This document shows positions 27,665-36,740 of a stretch of DNA of 64,000 bases, one piece after another. A program made the position numbers and the translations under genes. The stretch comes from Acidobacteriota bacterium. Lineage in GTDB: Bacteria; Acidobacteriota; Terriglobia; Bryobacterales; Bryobacteraceae. The DNA is taken from NCBI GenBank assembly GCA_026394055.1, contig JAPKYZ010000097.1, positions 1-64,000 on the forward strand, given 5' to 3'. The notes under the pieces were generated by a model. It had not been told where the DNA came from, did no database searches, and saw nothing but the letters and a program-made list of their open reading frames with translations. Each line of letters opens with the position of its first letter. Position 1 is the first letter of the stretch.

Positions 27665-29656
27665 CTAGGCCAGCCCCTGCCGCGCGAGCAGAGCGCCCAG
27701 GTCCGGATCTCGACCCATGAAGCTGCGGTAGAGCTCCGCCGGGTCTTCGCTGTCGCCGCGGGAGAGGATCTTGGCCACATACTCGTGGCCCACCGTCTCA
27801 TTGAAGATGCCTTCCGCCTTGAAGCGCGAAAACGCGTCGGCGTCCAGCACTTCAGCCCACTTGTAGCTGTAGTAGCCCGCGCCGTAGCCCACCGCGTCGC
27901 CGAACAGATGCGTGAACGCCGCGGCCATGGCATGCTCCGGCGGCAGCGTGGCCACGGAGAAGCTATTCAGGATGGCGCGGGAGTAGGCGATCACGTCGCC
28001 GTCGCGGGCCGGGTCGTAGGCCATGTGCAGCTTCAGATCCATGATGCCGAAGCTCAACTGGCGCATCTGGGCCATGGCGGCCTGGAAGGTTTTGGCCCGC
28101 TTCATCTTGTCGAACAGCTCTTGCGGGATGGCCTCGCCGGTCTCAAAGTGGCGCGCGAACCGGTCCAGCGCCTCGCGCTCCCAGCACCAGTTCTCCATGA
28201 TCTGGCTGGGCAGCTCCACAAAGTCCCACGGCACGTGCGTCCCAGCCAGCGACCGTACCTCGACGGTCGACATCAGCTGGTGCATCAAATGGCCGAACTC
28301 ATGGAAGATCGTTTCGACATCCCGATGAGTCAGCAGCGCCGGCTGGCCATCAATCGGCGGCGTCAGGTTGCCGCCAATAAAGCCCAGGTGCGGATCAAAG
28401 CCGCCATCGGCGCGCGGGCCGCCGCCGATCAGCGCATCCATCCATGCTCCGGGCCGCTTGTTCTCGCGTGGATACCAGTCCGTGTAGAAGCGCCCGCAGA
28501 CGCGTCCGCCATCGGCGACGGCTTCAAAGCACTGCACCGCCGCGTCCCAGATCGAGACATCGTTGACGCGGCGGAACTCGACACCGAACAGTTTGCCGAA
28601 GATGGAGAACATGCCGTCCACCACACGATCCAGCGGGAAGTAAGGCCGCAGTGCCTCTTCGTCAAAGTCGTAGAGCTTCACGCGCAGCTTCTCGGCCCAG
28701 TAGGCGACATCCCAGGGCTCCAGCTTCTGCCCCGCGAATGCTTCCAGTTCGGCGCGCTCTTCGGCGAACCGCTTTTCGGTCTTGGTGTGAAGGTTCTCCA
28801 GAAACTCCAGCGCGCGGGTGCCGGACTTGGCCATGCGCTCCTGCAGCACCAGGTCGGCAAAATCAGCAAAGCCCAGCAGGCGAGCCTTTTCGGCCCGCAG
28901 CGCCAGGATGCGCGGGATCAACGGCCGGTTGTCGCGGCCTTCTTCGGTGGCCCGCGTACAGCTGGCGCGATACATCGCTTCGCGCAGCGTGCGGTCATCG
29001 AGATAGGTCAGCACCGCGTTGTAGCTAGGTGCCTGCAGCGTGAAGCGCCAGCCCTCCTTGCCCTTCGATTGCGCGCTCATCCGGGCGGCACCGCGGGCCG
29101 ATTCCGGCAGTCCGGCCAACTGCGCCTCATCCGTCACTAACCACTCGCGGGCGGACGTTGAATCGAGCACGTGGTCAGAAAACGTCTTGGTGATCGTGGC
29201 CAGCTCCACGTCAATCTCGCTGAGCCGCTTCTTTTGATCAGCCGGCAGATCGGCACCGGAGCGCTTGAACGCGTCCACCGTCTTGCGCCAGTAGCGGGTG
29301 TAGACACCGGCCGGGGCGCCGGGCACGGCCTTCACCGCAGCCCACAGCTTTTCGTCCAGCCAGATGGAGGAGTGGAATTCGGCCACTTGTGCCTGCACGT
29401 CGTTGTACGCTTCGCGGAGTTCGGGCGTCGTGGCCACCATCTCCAGGTGGCCGGCCACGGACATGGCGCGGCCCAGGCGCTCAGCGGCGCGGTCAAAGAC
29501 GGCCAGAACGCTGTCGTAGCTGGGTTCGGCTACCGCGCTGATCTCGGCGATCTCCTGGCGCGCTTCGGCCAGCAGCTCCGCGATGGCGGGCTTCACATGC
29601 TCACCGCGAACTTGGTCAAAGGCGGGCTCCTGCCCAATGTTGAGTAGTGGGTTCAT
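27665..29656 (-). CDS. M3-family oligopeptidase (oligopeptidase A-like zinc peptidase)
   Basis: A 663-residue cytoplasmic metallopeptidase of the thimet/oligopeptidase A family (M3), which trims short peptides including signal peptide remnants. The zinc motif HEFGH is at 452-456 and the long helical N-terminal half is typical. Nothing suggests export. It is the last gene of a likely minus-strand run with ltaE and hemW upstream; its ATG lies 8 bp after the ltaE stop. Confidence 0.93.
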   Translation of the reverse strand: MNPLLNIGQEPAFDQVRGEHVKPAIAELLAEARQEIAEISAVAEPSYDSVLAVFDRAAERLGRAMSVAGHLEMVATTPELREAYNDVQAQVAEFHSSIWLDEKLWAAVKAVPGAPAGVYTRYWRKTVDAFKRSGADLPADQKKRLSEIDVELATITKTFSDHVLDSTSAREWLVTDEAQLAGLPESARGAARMSAQSKGKEGWRFTLQAPSYNAVLTYLDDRTLREAMYRASCTRATEEGRDNRPLIPRILALRAEKARLLGFADFADLVLQERMAKSGTRALEFLENLHTKTEKRFAEERAELEAFAGQKLEPWDVAYWAEKLRVKLYDFDEEALRPYFPLDRVVDGMFSIFGKLFGVEFRRVNDVSIWDAAVQCFEAVADGGRVCGRFYTDWYPRENKRPGAWMDALIGGGPRADGGFDPHLGFIGGNLTPPIDGQPALLTHRDVETIFHEFGHLMHQLMSTVEVRSLAGTHVPWDFVELPSQIMENWCWEREALDRFARHFETGEAIPQELFDKMKRAKTFQAAMAQMRQLSFGIMDLKLHMAYDPARDGDVIAYSRAILNSFSVATLPPEHAMAAAFTHLFGDAVGYGAGYYSYKWAEVLDADAFSRFKAEGIFNETVGHEYVAKILSRGDSEDPAELYRSFMGRDPDLGALLARQGLA

Positions 29657-29664
29657 GACAGTAC

Positions 29665-30684
29665 TTAAGACAGTGCTTCCTGGGTTGCGGCCAGCGCGAA
29701 CTCACAATCGGCGCGGCTGACGTCGTGGTGGGTGACAAAGCGGACACGGGTTCCTCCGGCTCCTCCGGCCAGTACGCCGCGCGTTTTCAAACGCTCCAAC
29801 AGCTGGGGGACGGGCATCCGGTTGCCCAAATCAAAAATCACGATATTGGTTTGGACCCGGCCGCAATCGTATCCCAGGGCCGCCATCCCCTGCGCCAGAT
29901 ACGCCGCGTTGGCGTGATCTTCAACAAGCCGCGTCGGCATGTCATTCAACGCCAGCAAGCCCGCGGCTGCCAGGATACCCACCTGTCGCATGCCGCCGCC
30001 CAACTGCTTGCGATAGCGCCGGGCGCGGTCGATATTGGCTTTCGTGCTCACCACCATGCTGCCGACCGGCGCGCAGAGGCCTTTCGACAAGCAGAACATC
30101 ACGGAGTCGACATCGCGCACCAGACGAGCCACCGGCAGGTTCTGCGCGGCTGCGGCATTGAAGACGCGGGCGCCATCCATGTGGACCTTGATGCCCAACT
30201 GATGGGCGCGCGCCGTCACGTCATCGATCACGTCGACGGGGTAGGGAATTCCGCCCGCCATGTTGTGGGTGTTCTCGATCTCGATGCAGGCCGTGGGTGA
30301 ATTGTGCGGCGAGATGTTCCGGATGTAGGGCGACAACCGGTCCCAGGTGAGGATGCCGTCGGGCGTGGGCACGGTGCGCACTAGGCAGCCCGAAAACCAA
30401 GCCGTCATCGAAAGTTCCCAATCGATCAAGTGGCCGCGTGCGTCGCAGATCACCTCGTCGCCATGCTGGGTGTTCAGCTTGATGCCGATGGTGTTGCCCA
30501 TGCAGCCGGTGGGCACGAAGATGGCCGCTTCCTTGCCGAGTAACTTGGCGGCTTGGGCTTCGAGGTCGTTGGTGGTGGGGTCCTCCCCGTAGATGTCGTC
30601 GCCCACTTCGGCGGTAGACATGGCCGCGCGCATGGCGGGCGTGGGCTTGGTGACGGTGTCGCTGCGTAGATCGATGTAGGTCAT
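29665..30684 (-). CDS. ltaE: Low-specificity L-threonine aldolase
   Basis: A 339-residue PLP enzyme of fold type I that cleaves L-threonine or L-allo-threonine to glycine and acetaldehyde. The N-terminus IDLRSDTVTKPTPAMRAAM is diagnostic, as is GEDPTTNDLE. The PLP lysine is K201 in FCLSKGLCAPVGS. The start overlaps the hemW stop as ATGA, so the two are translationally coupled. Confidence 0.94.
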   Translation of the reverse strand: MTYIDLRSDTVTKPTPAMRAAMSTAEVGDDIYGEDPTTNDLEAQAAKLLGKEAAIFVPTGCMGNTIGIKLNTQHGDEVICDARGHLIDWELSMTAWFSGCLVRTVPTPDGILTWDRLSPYIRNISPHNSPTACIEIENTHNMAGGIPYPVDVIDDVTARAHQLGIKVHMDGARVFNAAAAQNLPVARLVRDVDSVMFCLSKGLCAPVGSMVVSTKANIDRARRYRKQLGGGMRQVGILAAAGLLALNDMPTRLVEDHANAAYLAQGMAALGYDCGRVQTNIVIFDLGNRMPVPQLLERLKTRGVLAGGAGGTRVRFVTHHDVSRADCEFALAATQEALS

Positions 30685-31742
30685 GCGAGAAATTCCTGGA
30701 ACACTTCGTTTGAGACTAGTACACCGCGCCGGGTGAGCCGCAGGCGGCCGTCCACGCGCTCGAGCAAGCCGGAGTCCTCCATCGGGTGATGCGGCACAGG
30801 AGCTGCGTCAACGCCCTCTGATAGGCGCAGCCCGAGAAAGAAATGCTCTTCTTGCGCGATGGCCGTACTGCGCTCCACCACAGGGTCGTCGAGCGTGACA
30901 AAGTCCGCGGGCGAATCCGTGTTGGCCCAACGCTCCACTCCATCAAACGAGTGCGCATCCACACCAAACCCAATGTAGGGCTCGCGGCGCCAGTACTTCA
31001 GATTGTGGCGGGATTCATGGCCCGGGTGCGCGAAATTCGAGATCTCATAGCGGGTCAATCCGGCGGCGGCCAGCACGTCCACCGCGGTCTCATAGAACTC
31101 GACAATCGCGTCGTCGGAGGGCACCACCGCCGCACCATACCGGACGCCGCCCAACGTCAACTCCCGGCCGAGACGCGAATCTTCATCGACTTCGAGCATG
31201 TAGACCGAAGCATGATCCGGCTCCAACGCCAGCAACGCGTCCAGCGATTCCTGCCAGGAACTGCGCGTCTGCCCGGCCAAGCCGGCAATCAGGTCCAGAT
31301 TGATCTTCGTAATGCCCGCTGCACGCAGCATGGCCACGTCCTGCTCGACGATCAACCGCGTATGCTTGCGGCCGGTCTGCCGGATCTCAGGCTCCACAAA
31401 GCTCTGGACGCCCAGACTGACCCGGTCAATCCCCGCCTGCCGCCACGCCCGCGCGCGTTCGGGCGTGATCGTGCCTGGAGAAGCCTCCAGCGTCGCCTCC
31501 GCCCAAGGAGCTCCGGGAAGCGCCTGCATCACAGCGCTGAACGCATCCAAGTCCATCAAGCTGGGCGTGCCGCCGCCCCAGTAGACGGTCTCTGGTGTCC
31601 AGTCAAAGTTATGCCGCCCGATCTGGCGGAGCAGTGCTTCGTGATAGCGCGGCTCCAGGTCACGCGGAAACACGCCCGAGGCGAAGTTGCAGTAGGTGCA
31701 CTTCTGCGCGCAAAACGGATACGAGATGTAGACGCCGGGCAC
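30681..31742 (-). CDS. hemW: Radical SAM protein HemW (HemN-like)
   Basis: A 353-residue radical SAM protein. The iron-sulfur motif is CAQKCTYC with C11, C15 and C18 close to the N-terminus, and the SAM-binding WGGGTPS segment is present. The length and short N-terminus fit HemW, a heme chaperone-like protein often mis-annotated as oxygen-independent coproporphyrinogen oxidase, better than HemN, which is longer. The start is GTG. It lies downstream of cyaY, an iron-handling protein, which fits a joint role in iron or heme metabolism (inference). Confidence 0.88.
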   Translation of the reverse strand: MPGVYISYPFCAQKCTYCNFASGVFPRDLEPRYHEALLRQIGRHNFDWTPETVYWGGGTPSLMDLDAFSAVMQALPGAPWAEATLEASPGTITPERARAWRQAGIDRVSLGVQSFVEPEIRQTGRKHTRLIVEQDVAMLRAAGITKINLDLIAGLAGQTRSSWQESLDALLALEPDHASVYMLEVDEDSRLGRELTLGGVRYGAAVVPSDDAIVEFYETAVDVLAAAGLTRYEISNFAHPGHESRHNLKYWRREPYIGFGVDAHSFDGVERWANTDSPADFVTLDDPVVERSTAIAQEEHFFLGLRLSEGVDAAPVPHHPMEDSGLLERVDGRLRLTRRGVLVSNEVFQEFLA

Positions 31743-31779
31743 GGCTGCTGTTTCGAGACCCTTCTCTGCTGATGGCCGC

Positions 31780-32109
31780 CTAGAGCGTCACCGTTTCGCC
31801 CAGATGCTCTGAGACATGCTGCGCCATTACTTCGAGCAGCGTCTGCTTGGTTCCCGGCAGCACGAACGCTTCGGACTCCGGGTCCCAGTCCAGCTTGAAG
31901 CTGCGCGAGTGGGCCGAGATCCAGATCTGCCGCACGGGAGCATTCGGGCTGACCACAAACTTGGCCGGAGGCGTTTCGAACTCCACCGTTAAGGCGCCGT
32001 TATTCAGGTCCGTGTCGAATTCGAACTCCTCCCCGGCGCGCATCAGCGCTCGGGACAGAAAATCCATCTCTCGGTCACAGTACAGTTTGAACTGTTGTTC
32101 GTCCAACAT
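31780..32109 (-). CDS. cyaY: Frataxin-like iron protein CyaY
   Basis: This 109-residue protein has the size and layout of bacterial frataxin. It has an acidic N-terminal helix (LDEQQFKLYCDREMDFL), then strands with GALTVEFE, the segment PVRQIWISAHSRSFKLDWD matching the conserved RQIWLA...FxxDW core, and a C-terminal helix. Frataxin binds iron and tunes Fe-S cluster assembly. It is upstream of hemW on the same strand with a 37-bp gap, and divergent from bshC. Confidence 0.85.
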   Translation of the reverse strand: MLDEQQFKLYCDREMDFLSRALMRAGEEFEFDTDLNNGALTVEFETPPAKFVVSPNAPVRQIWISAHSRSFKLDWDPESEAFVLPGTKQTLLEVMAQHVSEHLGETVTL

Positions 32110-32233
32110 GGTCTTGAAACGTCCCTTTTGTTTTGCCAGGCCCGGTGGGGCCCTTTTTCCAAGCTAACACCAGAAAGGCCGAAACCTCGGTCGAATTCCT
32201 TCATCTGATACCCTGAGGAAACCTCTGTCTCGT

Positions 32234-33727
32234 ATGGAATCTGCTTGCGTCCGACATACCGACATGCCTGGAACGTCGAAGCTGTATTCCGACTTTCTCT
32301 ATCATCCTGAACGGGTTACAGCGTTTTACCCGTCGCTGCCGGCGCGTCTGGCGGACGGCCTGACAGTGGACTTTCCTGACGCTCGCCGCCAAGCGATGGC
32401 TGCGGCACTGGCGGAAATAAACCCCGGTTCAGCGCTACTCGATCAATTTGCCCAACCCGGAACCGCCGTAGTGGTCACCGGGCAGCAGGTGGGCTTGTTC
32501 GGCGGACCGCTCTACACCGTGTTCAAAGCGCTCACCGCCGTGCAGCTGGCCCGCCAGTTGACGGCGCAAGGAACGCCCGCGGTCCCGGTGTTCTGGGTGG
32601 CCACTGAAGATCACGACTTTGAAGAGATCAACCACACCTGGACGCTGGACGGCGATCGCAAACCGCTGAAGCTGACCGCCCAGGGTGACCATCAGCCGCA
32701 ACAGCCCGTCGGTCCGGTGCACATCACGGAGCTGCCCGAGATCTCTGACGAGATGGTGCGCCGCCACTATCGGGTGGGCGCCACCTTTGGTGAAGCGTTC
32801 ATCGGCCTGGTGCGGGAGCTGCTGGGCGATCACGAAGTACTCTTCCTTGACCCGCTGCGCCCTTCCATTCGCCAGATCGCCGCGCCGTTTCTTGCTGCCG
32901 CCGCCGCCCGCTCGAATGAGCTGAATGAGCTGGTGATCGCGCGCGGTAAGGAATTGACCGCGGCGGGCTATCACGCCCAGGTGCTGTTTGATGGCAAAGG
33001 CTCCTCGTTGTTTTTCGCGCTGGAGGGCGGGCGCCGCAAGCAACTAAAGGCGGCGGATGTGACATCGTTCGCCGGTGCCCCGGAGCAGCTTTCGCCCAAT
33101 GCTCTGTTGCGTCCGGTGATGCAGGACTACCTGCTGCCCACGGTGGCCATGATCGGTGGCCCGGCCGAGATCGCGTATCTGGCGCAGTCCTCGGTGCTCT
33201 ATGAGGCCTTGCTGGGGCGGCAGCCGGTGGCCGTGCCTCGCGCCGGGTTCACGCTGCTCGATTCCCGCGCGGCCAAGCTGATGGATCGCTACCAGTTGCG
33301 CTTGCCGGACCTGATGCAGCCGGAGGCGACGGTGCGGGAGCAGATCGCCGCTCACTTAGCGCCGCCCGCGCTCCAGCAGACCTTCACCGATGCCGCGGCC
33401 CAATTGCAGACGACGCTCGACCGCGTGGAGCACGCGCTTGGCGGGTTCGACCGGACGCTCGTGGACGCCTTTGCGACCAGCCGCCGCAAGATCGCGCACC
33501 AGCTGGCCAAATCCCAGGCCAAGGCCGCCCGCGAGCTGATGCGCCGCAGTGAGCGCGAACAAGCCGATTCCAGCTACCTGATCAACGAGATCTTCCCTCA
33601 CCGGCATCTGCAGGAGCGCTTCTATTCCATCCTGCCGTTCCTGGCTGCCCATGGGCCGGACCTGGTGGGCCGGGCCTACGACAACATCCACGTCGACTGC
33701 TTCGACCACCACGTCCTGGCGCTTTAG
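32234..33727 (+). CDS. bshC: Bacillithiol biosynthesis cysteine-adding enzyme BshC
   Basis: BshC adds cysteine to GlcN-malate in the last step of bacillithiol synthesis. The 497-residue protein has the family segments VVTGQQVGLFGGPLYTVFKA (about 80-99) and FWVATEDHDFEEI, a Rossmann-like core, and a charged helical C-terminal part that forms the dimer coiled coil. The ATG start gives the N-terminus expected for acidobacterial BshC (ESACVRHTDMPGTSKLYSDF). bshA and bshB are not in this window. The stop codon overlaps the start of palindromic locus C. Confidence 0.92.
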   Translation: MESACVRHTDMPGTSKLYSDFLYHPERVTAFYPSLPARLADGLTVDFPDARRQAMAAALAEINPGSALLDQFAQPGTAVVVTGQQVGLFGGPLYTVFKALTAVQLARQLTAQGTPAVPVFWVATEDHDFEEINHTWTLDGDRKPLKLTAQGDHQPQQPVGPVHITELPEISDEMVRRHYRVGATFGEAFIGLVRELLGDHEVLFLDPLRPSIRQIAAPFLAAAAARSNELNELVIARGKELTAAGYHAQVLFDGKGSSLFFALEGGRRKQLKAADVTSFAGAPEQLSPNALLRPVMQDYLLPTVAMIGGPAEIAYLAQSSVLYEALLGRQPVAVPRAGFTLLDSRAAKLMDRYQLRLPDLMQPEATVREQIAAHLAPPALQQTFTDAAAQLQTTLDRVEHALGGFDRTLVDAFATSRRKIAHQLAKSQAKAARELMRRSEREQADSSYLINEIFPHRHLQERFYSILPFLAAHGPDLVGRAYDNIHVDCFDHHVLAL

Positions 33728-33834
33728 CCCCATGCGTCAGCTTGGGGCTTGTTCGGGGTCCGTGAAATAGCCCCAAGCTCACGCATGGGACATACCGGGG
33801 TCCGTGCAATAGCCCCAAGCTCACGCATGGGGCT
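33726..33834. repeat. Palindromic repeat array, locus C (three 24-nt units)
   Basis: Unit 1 (33726-33749) starts AGCCCCATGCGTCAG and begins inside the bshC stop codon. Inverted units follow at 33769 and 33811, spaced by TGTTCGGGGTCCGTGAAAT (19 nt) and TACCGGGGTCCGTGCAAT (18 nt). Unit 3 differs from the reverse complement of unit 1 at one position. The spacers are related to each other and to those at loci A and B. The array lies between convergent bshC and an alpha/beta hydrolase gene. Confidence 0.92.
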
Positions 33835-33848
33835 GGACCGAGGGCTAA

Positions 33849-34910
33849 CTACTTCGCCGCAATCGTGCGGTCGCCTGGCGATGGGCGAACGCCTTTTTCC
33901 ACCCATTCGCGCAACTCATCAAAACCCTTCGCCGTCTCAGCGGGTGAGATGCTGCAGTGGCCATCGCGCTTGACGTACTGCTGCACGAACTTGCCCGCCG
34001 TGCCCGCTTGCTCCACCGTCATCTGATACATGTTGGGCATCCAGACGGCCACCAGCGGGTCATAGTCGGTGTGGATCGCGAGCATTGGCTGGGCGATCTT
34101 GCCGGTGGGAGTGTAGTAGGTGCGGAGGTAGGCCGCAGCCTTGGGGTCCGCTTCGTAGCGCTTGACGCCCGCATTCAGCGCGCGGTCGTCATCGGAGCCG
34201 GAATAGATGGTGTTGCGGTTATCGAACGGGTTGCCGCCGGTGCGCTTGGTGAGCTCCGCCAAGATCCCGTATGCAAAGGCGATCACGCCCGCCGCGTCGC
34301 GGTTGGTCTTGAAGCCATTCATGCGCCGCACCACGGCTGACTTGGCCGGGTCCGCCTCCAGGGCCTTCATGATCGCGGGCGTCACCTGCGAACTGGCCAG
34401 CTCCGCCGTGACGACGCCCGGGAACAGGTACTCGAACACCACCTTGCCGTCAAAGGCTCCACGACCCATAAACCAGCTCGGCGCGGCTAGCGGTGCGCAG
34501 AGCGGCAGGCCGCCCTTGTAGACCGTGGGGTAGGTCTCCATCAACATCATCGTCAGGAAGCCGCCCATCGAATGGCCCGTGATCCAGGTGTCCACCGGAG
34601 CCTTGTACTTGGTGGTGAAGTACCGGCGCAGCGACTCCGTGTCGACCGCCGCTTCCGCAATCGCCCAGCCGCCCGCGGCATAGCCCGATTGCGCCAGGGC
34701 GAAGCCCCGGTCCAGAAACACCTTCATCAGCGGGTTCGGCGGCGTCTCCTTGAATGTGCTGGGCACGGGGCTGTAGCCGTGGCAGTAAATCACCAGCGAG
34801 CCGTTCCAGTTCTCTGGAACATCAATGCGAAACTGAGCACCATTGATGGAGCCGACTTCAATGCCGGCAAAAGAGGCGACGCAGCAGAGCAGAGCGAGGA
34901 CAAGACGCAT
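33849..34910 (-). CDS. Exported alpha/beta hydrolase
   Basis: A 353-residue protein with a signal peptide (about 1-16). The nucleophile elbow GHSMGG (S114) and an oxyanion-side HGY segment are clear. An acid in HTDYDPLV and a histidine in DGHCSISPAE complete a plausible triad. The family is broad, so esterase, depolymerase or peptidase activity cannot be distinguished. It is last in a minus-strand run after the Nudix gene (47-bp gap). Confidence 0.8.
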   Translation of the reverse strand: MRLVLALLCCVASFAGIEVGSINGAQFRIDVPENWNGSLVIYCHGYSPVPSTFKETPPNPLMKVFLDRGFALAQSGYAAGGWAIAEAAVDTESLRRYFTTKYKAPVDTWITGHSMGGFLTMMLMETYPTVYKGGLPLCAPLAAPSWFMGRGAFDGKVVFEYLFPGVVTAELASSQVTPAIMKALEADPAKSAVVRRMNGFKTNRDAAGVIAFAYGILAELTKRTGGNPFDNRNTIYSGSDDDRALNAGVKRYEADPKAAAYLRTYYTPTGKIAQPMLAIHTDYDPLVAVWMPNMYQMTVEQAGTAGKFVQQYVKRDGHCSISPAETAKGFDELREWVEKGVRPSPGDRTIAAK

Positions 34911-34957
34911 ACCAGTCAGTCTAGTCGGTCCTTGACTGGTCCGAATTGCCGGGTGGT

Positions 34958-35371
34958 CTACCGGAACTCGCCCGACGCCAGCCGCCGCACAAAATCGCGG
35001 TCGCCATCAAGGAAGTCCATTTGCGGCATCTGCGCCGCCGTCACCCAGCGGATCTGCTCAAACGCGTGCGATTGCGGCTCGCCCGTGTAAGGGCCGACGC
35101 GGATGAAGATCAGTTCAATCGGGGGCTTGCCGCGATAGGAATACTCATAGCGGATCACTTCGGGGCCGATTTCGGCGTCGATCCCTAACTCTTCCTGGAG
35201 CTCGCGCCGCAGCGCCTCGCGCGGGGATTCGCCCACCTCGATCTTGCCGCCGGGGAACTCCCATTTATAGGGGTGCGTATCGTTCCGTTTACGTTGCCCA
35301 GCGAGAAAGTATCCCTCACGTTCCAAAAGACCCGCGACCACGCGGATCACGCCCGCACCCCATCCAGACAA
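34958..35371 (-). CDS. Nudix hydrolase, MutT-like
   Basis: A 137-residue Nudix protein with a complete box GGKIEVGESPREALRRELQ followed by EELGI (about 40-63), so all catalytic glutamates are present. Length and the WEFPGGKIE context match MutT-type 8-oxo-dGTP pyrophosphatases. Related members with other nucleotide substrates exist. It overlaps the thioredoxin-like gene upstream by 25 bp, implying coupling. Confidence 0.88.
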   Translation of the reverse strand: MSGWGAGVIRVVAGLLEREGYFLAGQRKRNDTHPYKWEFPGGKIEVGESPREALRRELQEELGIDAEIGPEVIRYEYSYRGKPPIELIFIRVGPYTGEPQSHAFEQIRWVTAAQMPQMDFLDGDRDFVRRLASGEFR

Positions 35372-36351
35372 CCGATAAAGGTGAACGCGAAGAATTCCAT
35401 GCCCGTGGTGCGGCAGGTGAGCTCCAGCAGGCCTTGCCGGAAATCACCGCCGCTGAACAGGTTGTACATGCGCGGAGCATCCACTGTCAAGGCCTTCAAC
35501 GGCTGCCCATCCAGCGTGACGTTCACTGTCCCTGGCTTCTCCGGATGGATGACAACATTCACCTCCGCCGCTGAAAAGCGCAGCCGCAGCCGGGAGCCGC
35601 GCGTGTCGTGGATCGATGCCGCCACCACCACCGATTCCGGCGTCGTGGCCCACCAGCCATCGAGCTCGATCAAGTCTTCGGGAGGGAGCTCAGCGCCATA
35701 GTGGAACTCGAGCATCTTGTCCGGCTCAAACGCCGGCTCCGGATTTGCGATGCGTCCGCGGCCGGTGCCGCAGTAAAGCTCTGGCGTAGGCCGGCGGCAA
35801 AACTGCAATGCGCCGGGCTCATCCAGCGCGCGGATGGGCTTCATCAAGGGCGGCATCTTCGATCCCGGCCGCGCATCGAGCAGCAGTTCCTGGATGGCCT
35901 CCTCCACGTCCTGGTAGTGGCCTTCGCCCAGCGTGAAGAAGCGGATGTAGCCATCCTTGTCGATCACATACTTTGCCGGCCAGGCCTTGTTGGCGAACGC
36001 CTGCCAGATGGTGTAGTCGTTGTCGAGCACCACCGGGTACTCCAGGCCATGCTCCGCGATCGCTCTTTCGATGTGGACGCGGTTTTTCGAGAAGCTGAAC
36101 TCGGGCGCGTGGACGCCGATGATCTGCAAGCCTTGCGCCGAATAGCGCCGGTGCCACTCCTTCAGGTAGGGCAGCGTGCGGAGGCAGTTGACGCAGGTGT
36201 AATCCCAGAAATCGATCAGCACCACGCTGCCGCGCAGTTGCTTCAGCGAAAGCGGCGGCGAGTTCAGCCAGACCTGCCCGATCTCAGGCGCATGGACGGT
36301 TTTCGGAATCAGCTCCAAGCTAATGAGAATAGCAGTGGTCGACAATGGCAT
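35347..36351 (-). CDS. Thioredoxin-like (TlpA/redoxin) protein with C-terminal beta domain
   Basis: A 334-residue protein from ATG 36351. The thioredoxin domain (about 25-170) has the redox pair YTCVNC (C53, C56) after VVLIDFWDY, and a PAKYVIDKDGYI cis-proline segment. A further 160 residues form a beta-rich module, as in DipZ-like redoxins. There is no clear signal peptide with this start. A TTG at 36318 is an alternative start. The IscU-like gene begins divergently about 17 bp away, so the two promoters must overlap the coding starts. Confidence 0.8.
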   Translation of the reverse strand: MPLSTTAILISLELIPKTVHAPEIGQVWLNSPPLSLKQLRGSVVLIDFWDYTCVNCLRTLPYLKEWHRRYSAQGLQIIGVHAPEFSFSKNRVHIERAIAEHGLEYPVVLDNDYTIWQAFANKAWPAKYVIDKDGYIRFFTLGEGHYQDVEEAIQELLLDARPGSKMPPLMKPIRALDEPGALQFCRRPTPELYCGTGRGRIANPEPAFEPDKMLEFHYGAELPPEDLIELDGWWATTPESVVVAASIHDTRGSRLRLRFSAAEVNVVIHPEKPGTVNVTLDGQPLKALTVDAPRMYNLFSGGDFRQGLLELTCRTTGMEFFAFTFIGCLDGVRA

Positions 36352-36368
36352 TAGGCGAGAACCGCAAT

Positions 36369-36740
36369 ATGCACACACCCCAACTGCTGGATCATTTTGC
36401 GAACCCCCGCCACGCGGGGGAGTTAGACCCGCCCGCAGTGAAGGTGGACGTGATGAATCCGGTGTGTGGCGACATGCTGCGGCTCTCGGCGGAGTGCGAG
36501 GCGGGCATCATCACGCGGGCCGCGTTCAAGGCCAAGGGCTGCACGGCTTGCCTTGCCATGGGCTCGGCGTTGGCGGAGATGCTCACCGGGCGCGCGCGGA
36601 ATCAATTGCGGCAGTTCCGCGCGGCGGAGATTGATGAGGTGCTGGGCGGGCTGATCAACGAATCGAAGCACGTGGCGCAGCTGGCTCTCGATGCGGTGAA
36701 AGCTCTTGACGCAAGGCTTGGGCCATCGGGTCCGGCTTAA
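36369..36740 (+). CDS. IscU/NifU-like Fe-S scaffold lacking the third cysteine
   Basis: A 123-residue protein from ATG 36369 with AGGCGAG upstream; an ATG at 36345 is rejected because it would overlap the divergent gene. The N-terminus HTPQLLDHFANPRHAGEL and C33-G-D are classic IscU. C58 in KGCTACLAMGSALAEM is the second ligand. The position of the third cysteine of IscU is V102 (SKHVAQL), so the ligand set is incomplete unless C61 substitutes. It is probably a variant scaffold or carrier. Its stop overlaps the deiodinase-like remnant on the other strand. Confidence 0.82.
   Translation: MHTPQLLDHFANPRHAGELDPPAVKVDVMNPVCGDMLRLSAECEAGIITRAAFKAKGCTACLAMGSALAEMLTGRARNQLRQFRAAEIDEVLGGLINESKHVAQLALDAVKALDARLGPSGPA

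Noticed and set aside
27659-29140. A 493-codon plus-strand frame opposite the M3 peptidase
   Set aside because: Antisense shadow; no family features.
32139-32158. Short GGCCC-GGTG-GGGCC hairpin followed by CTTTTT
   Set aside because: It has the form of a Rho-independent terminator on the plus strand but lies in a divergent region with no gene ending there; the stem is only 5 bp.
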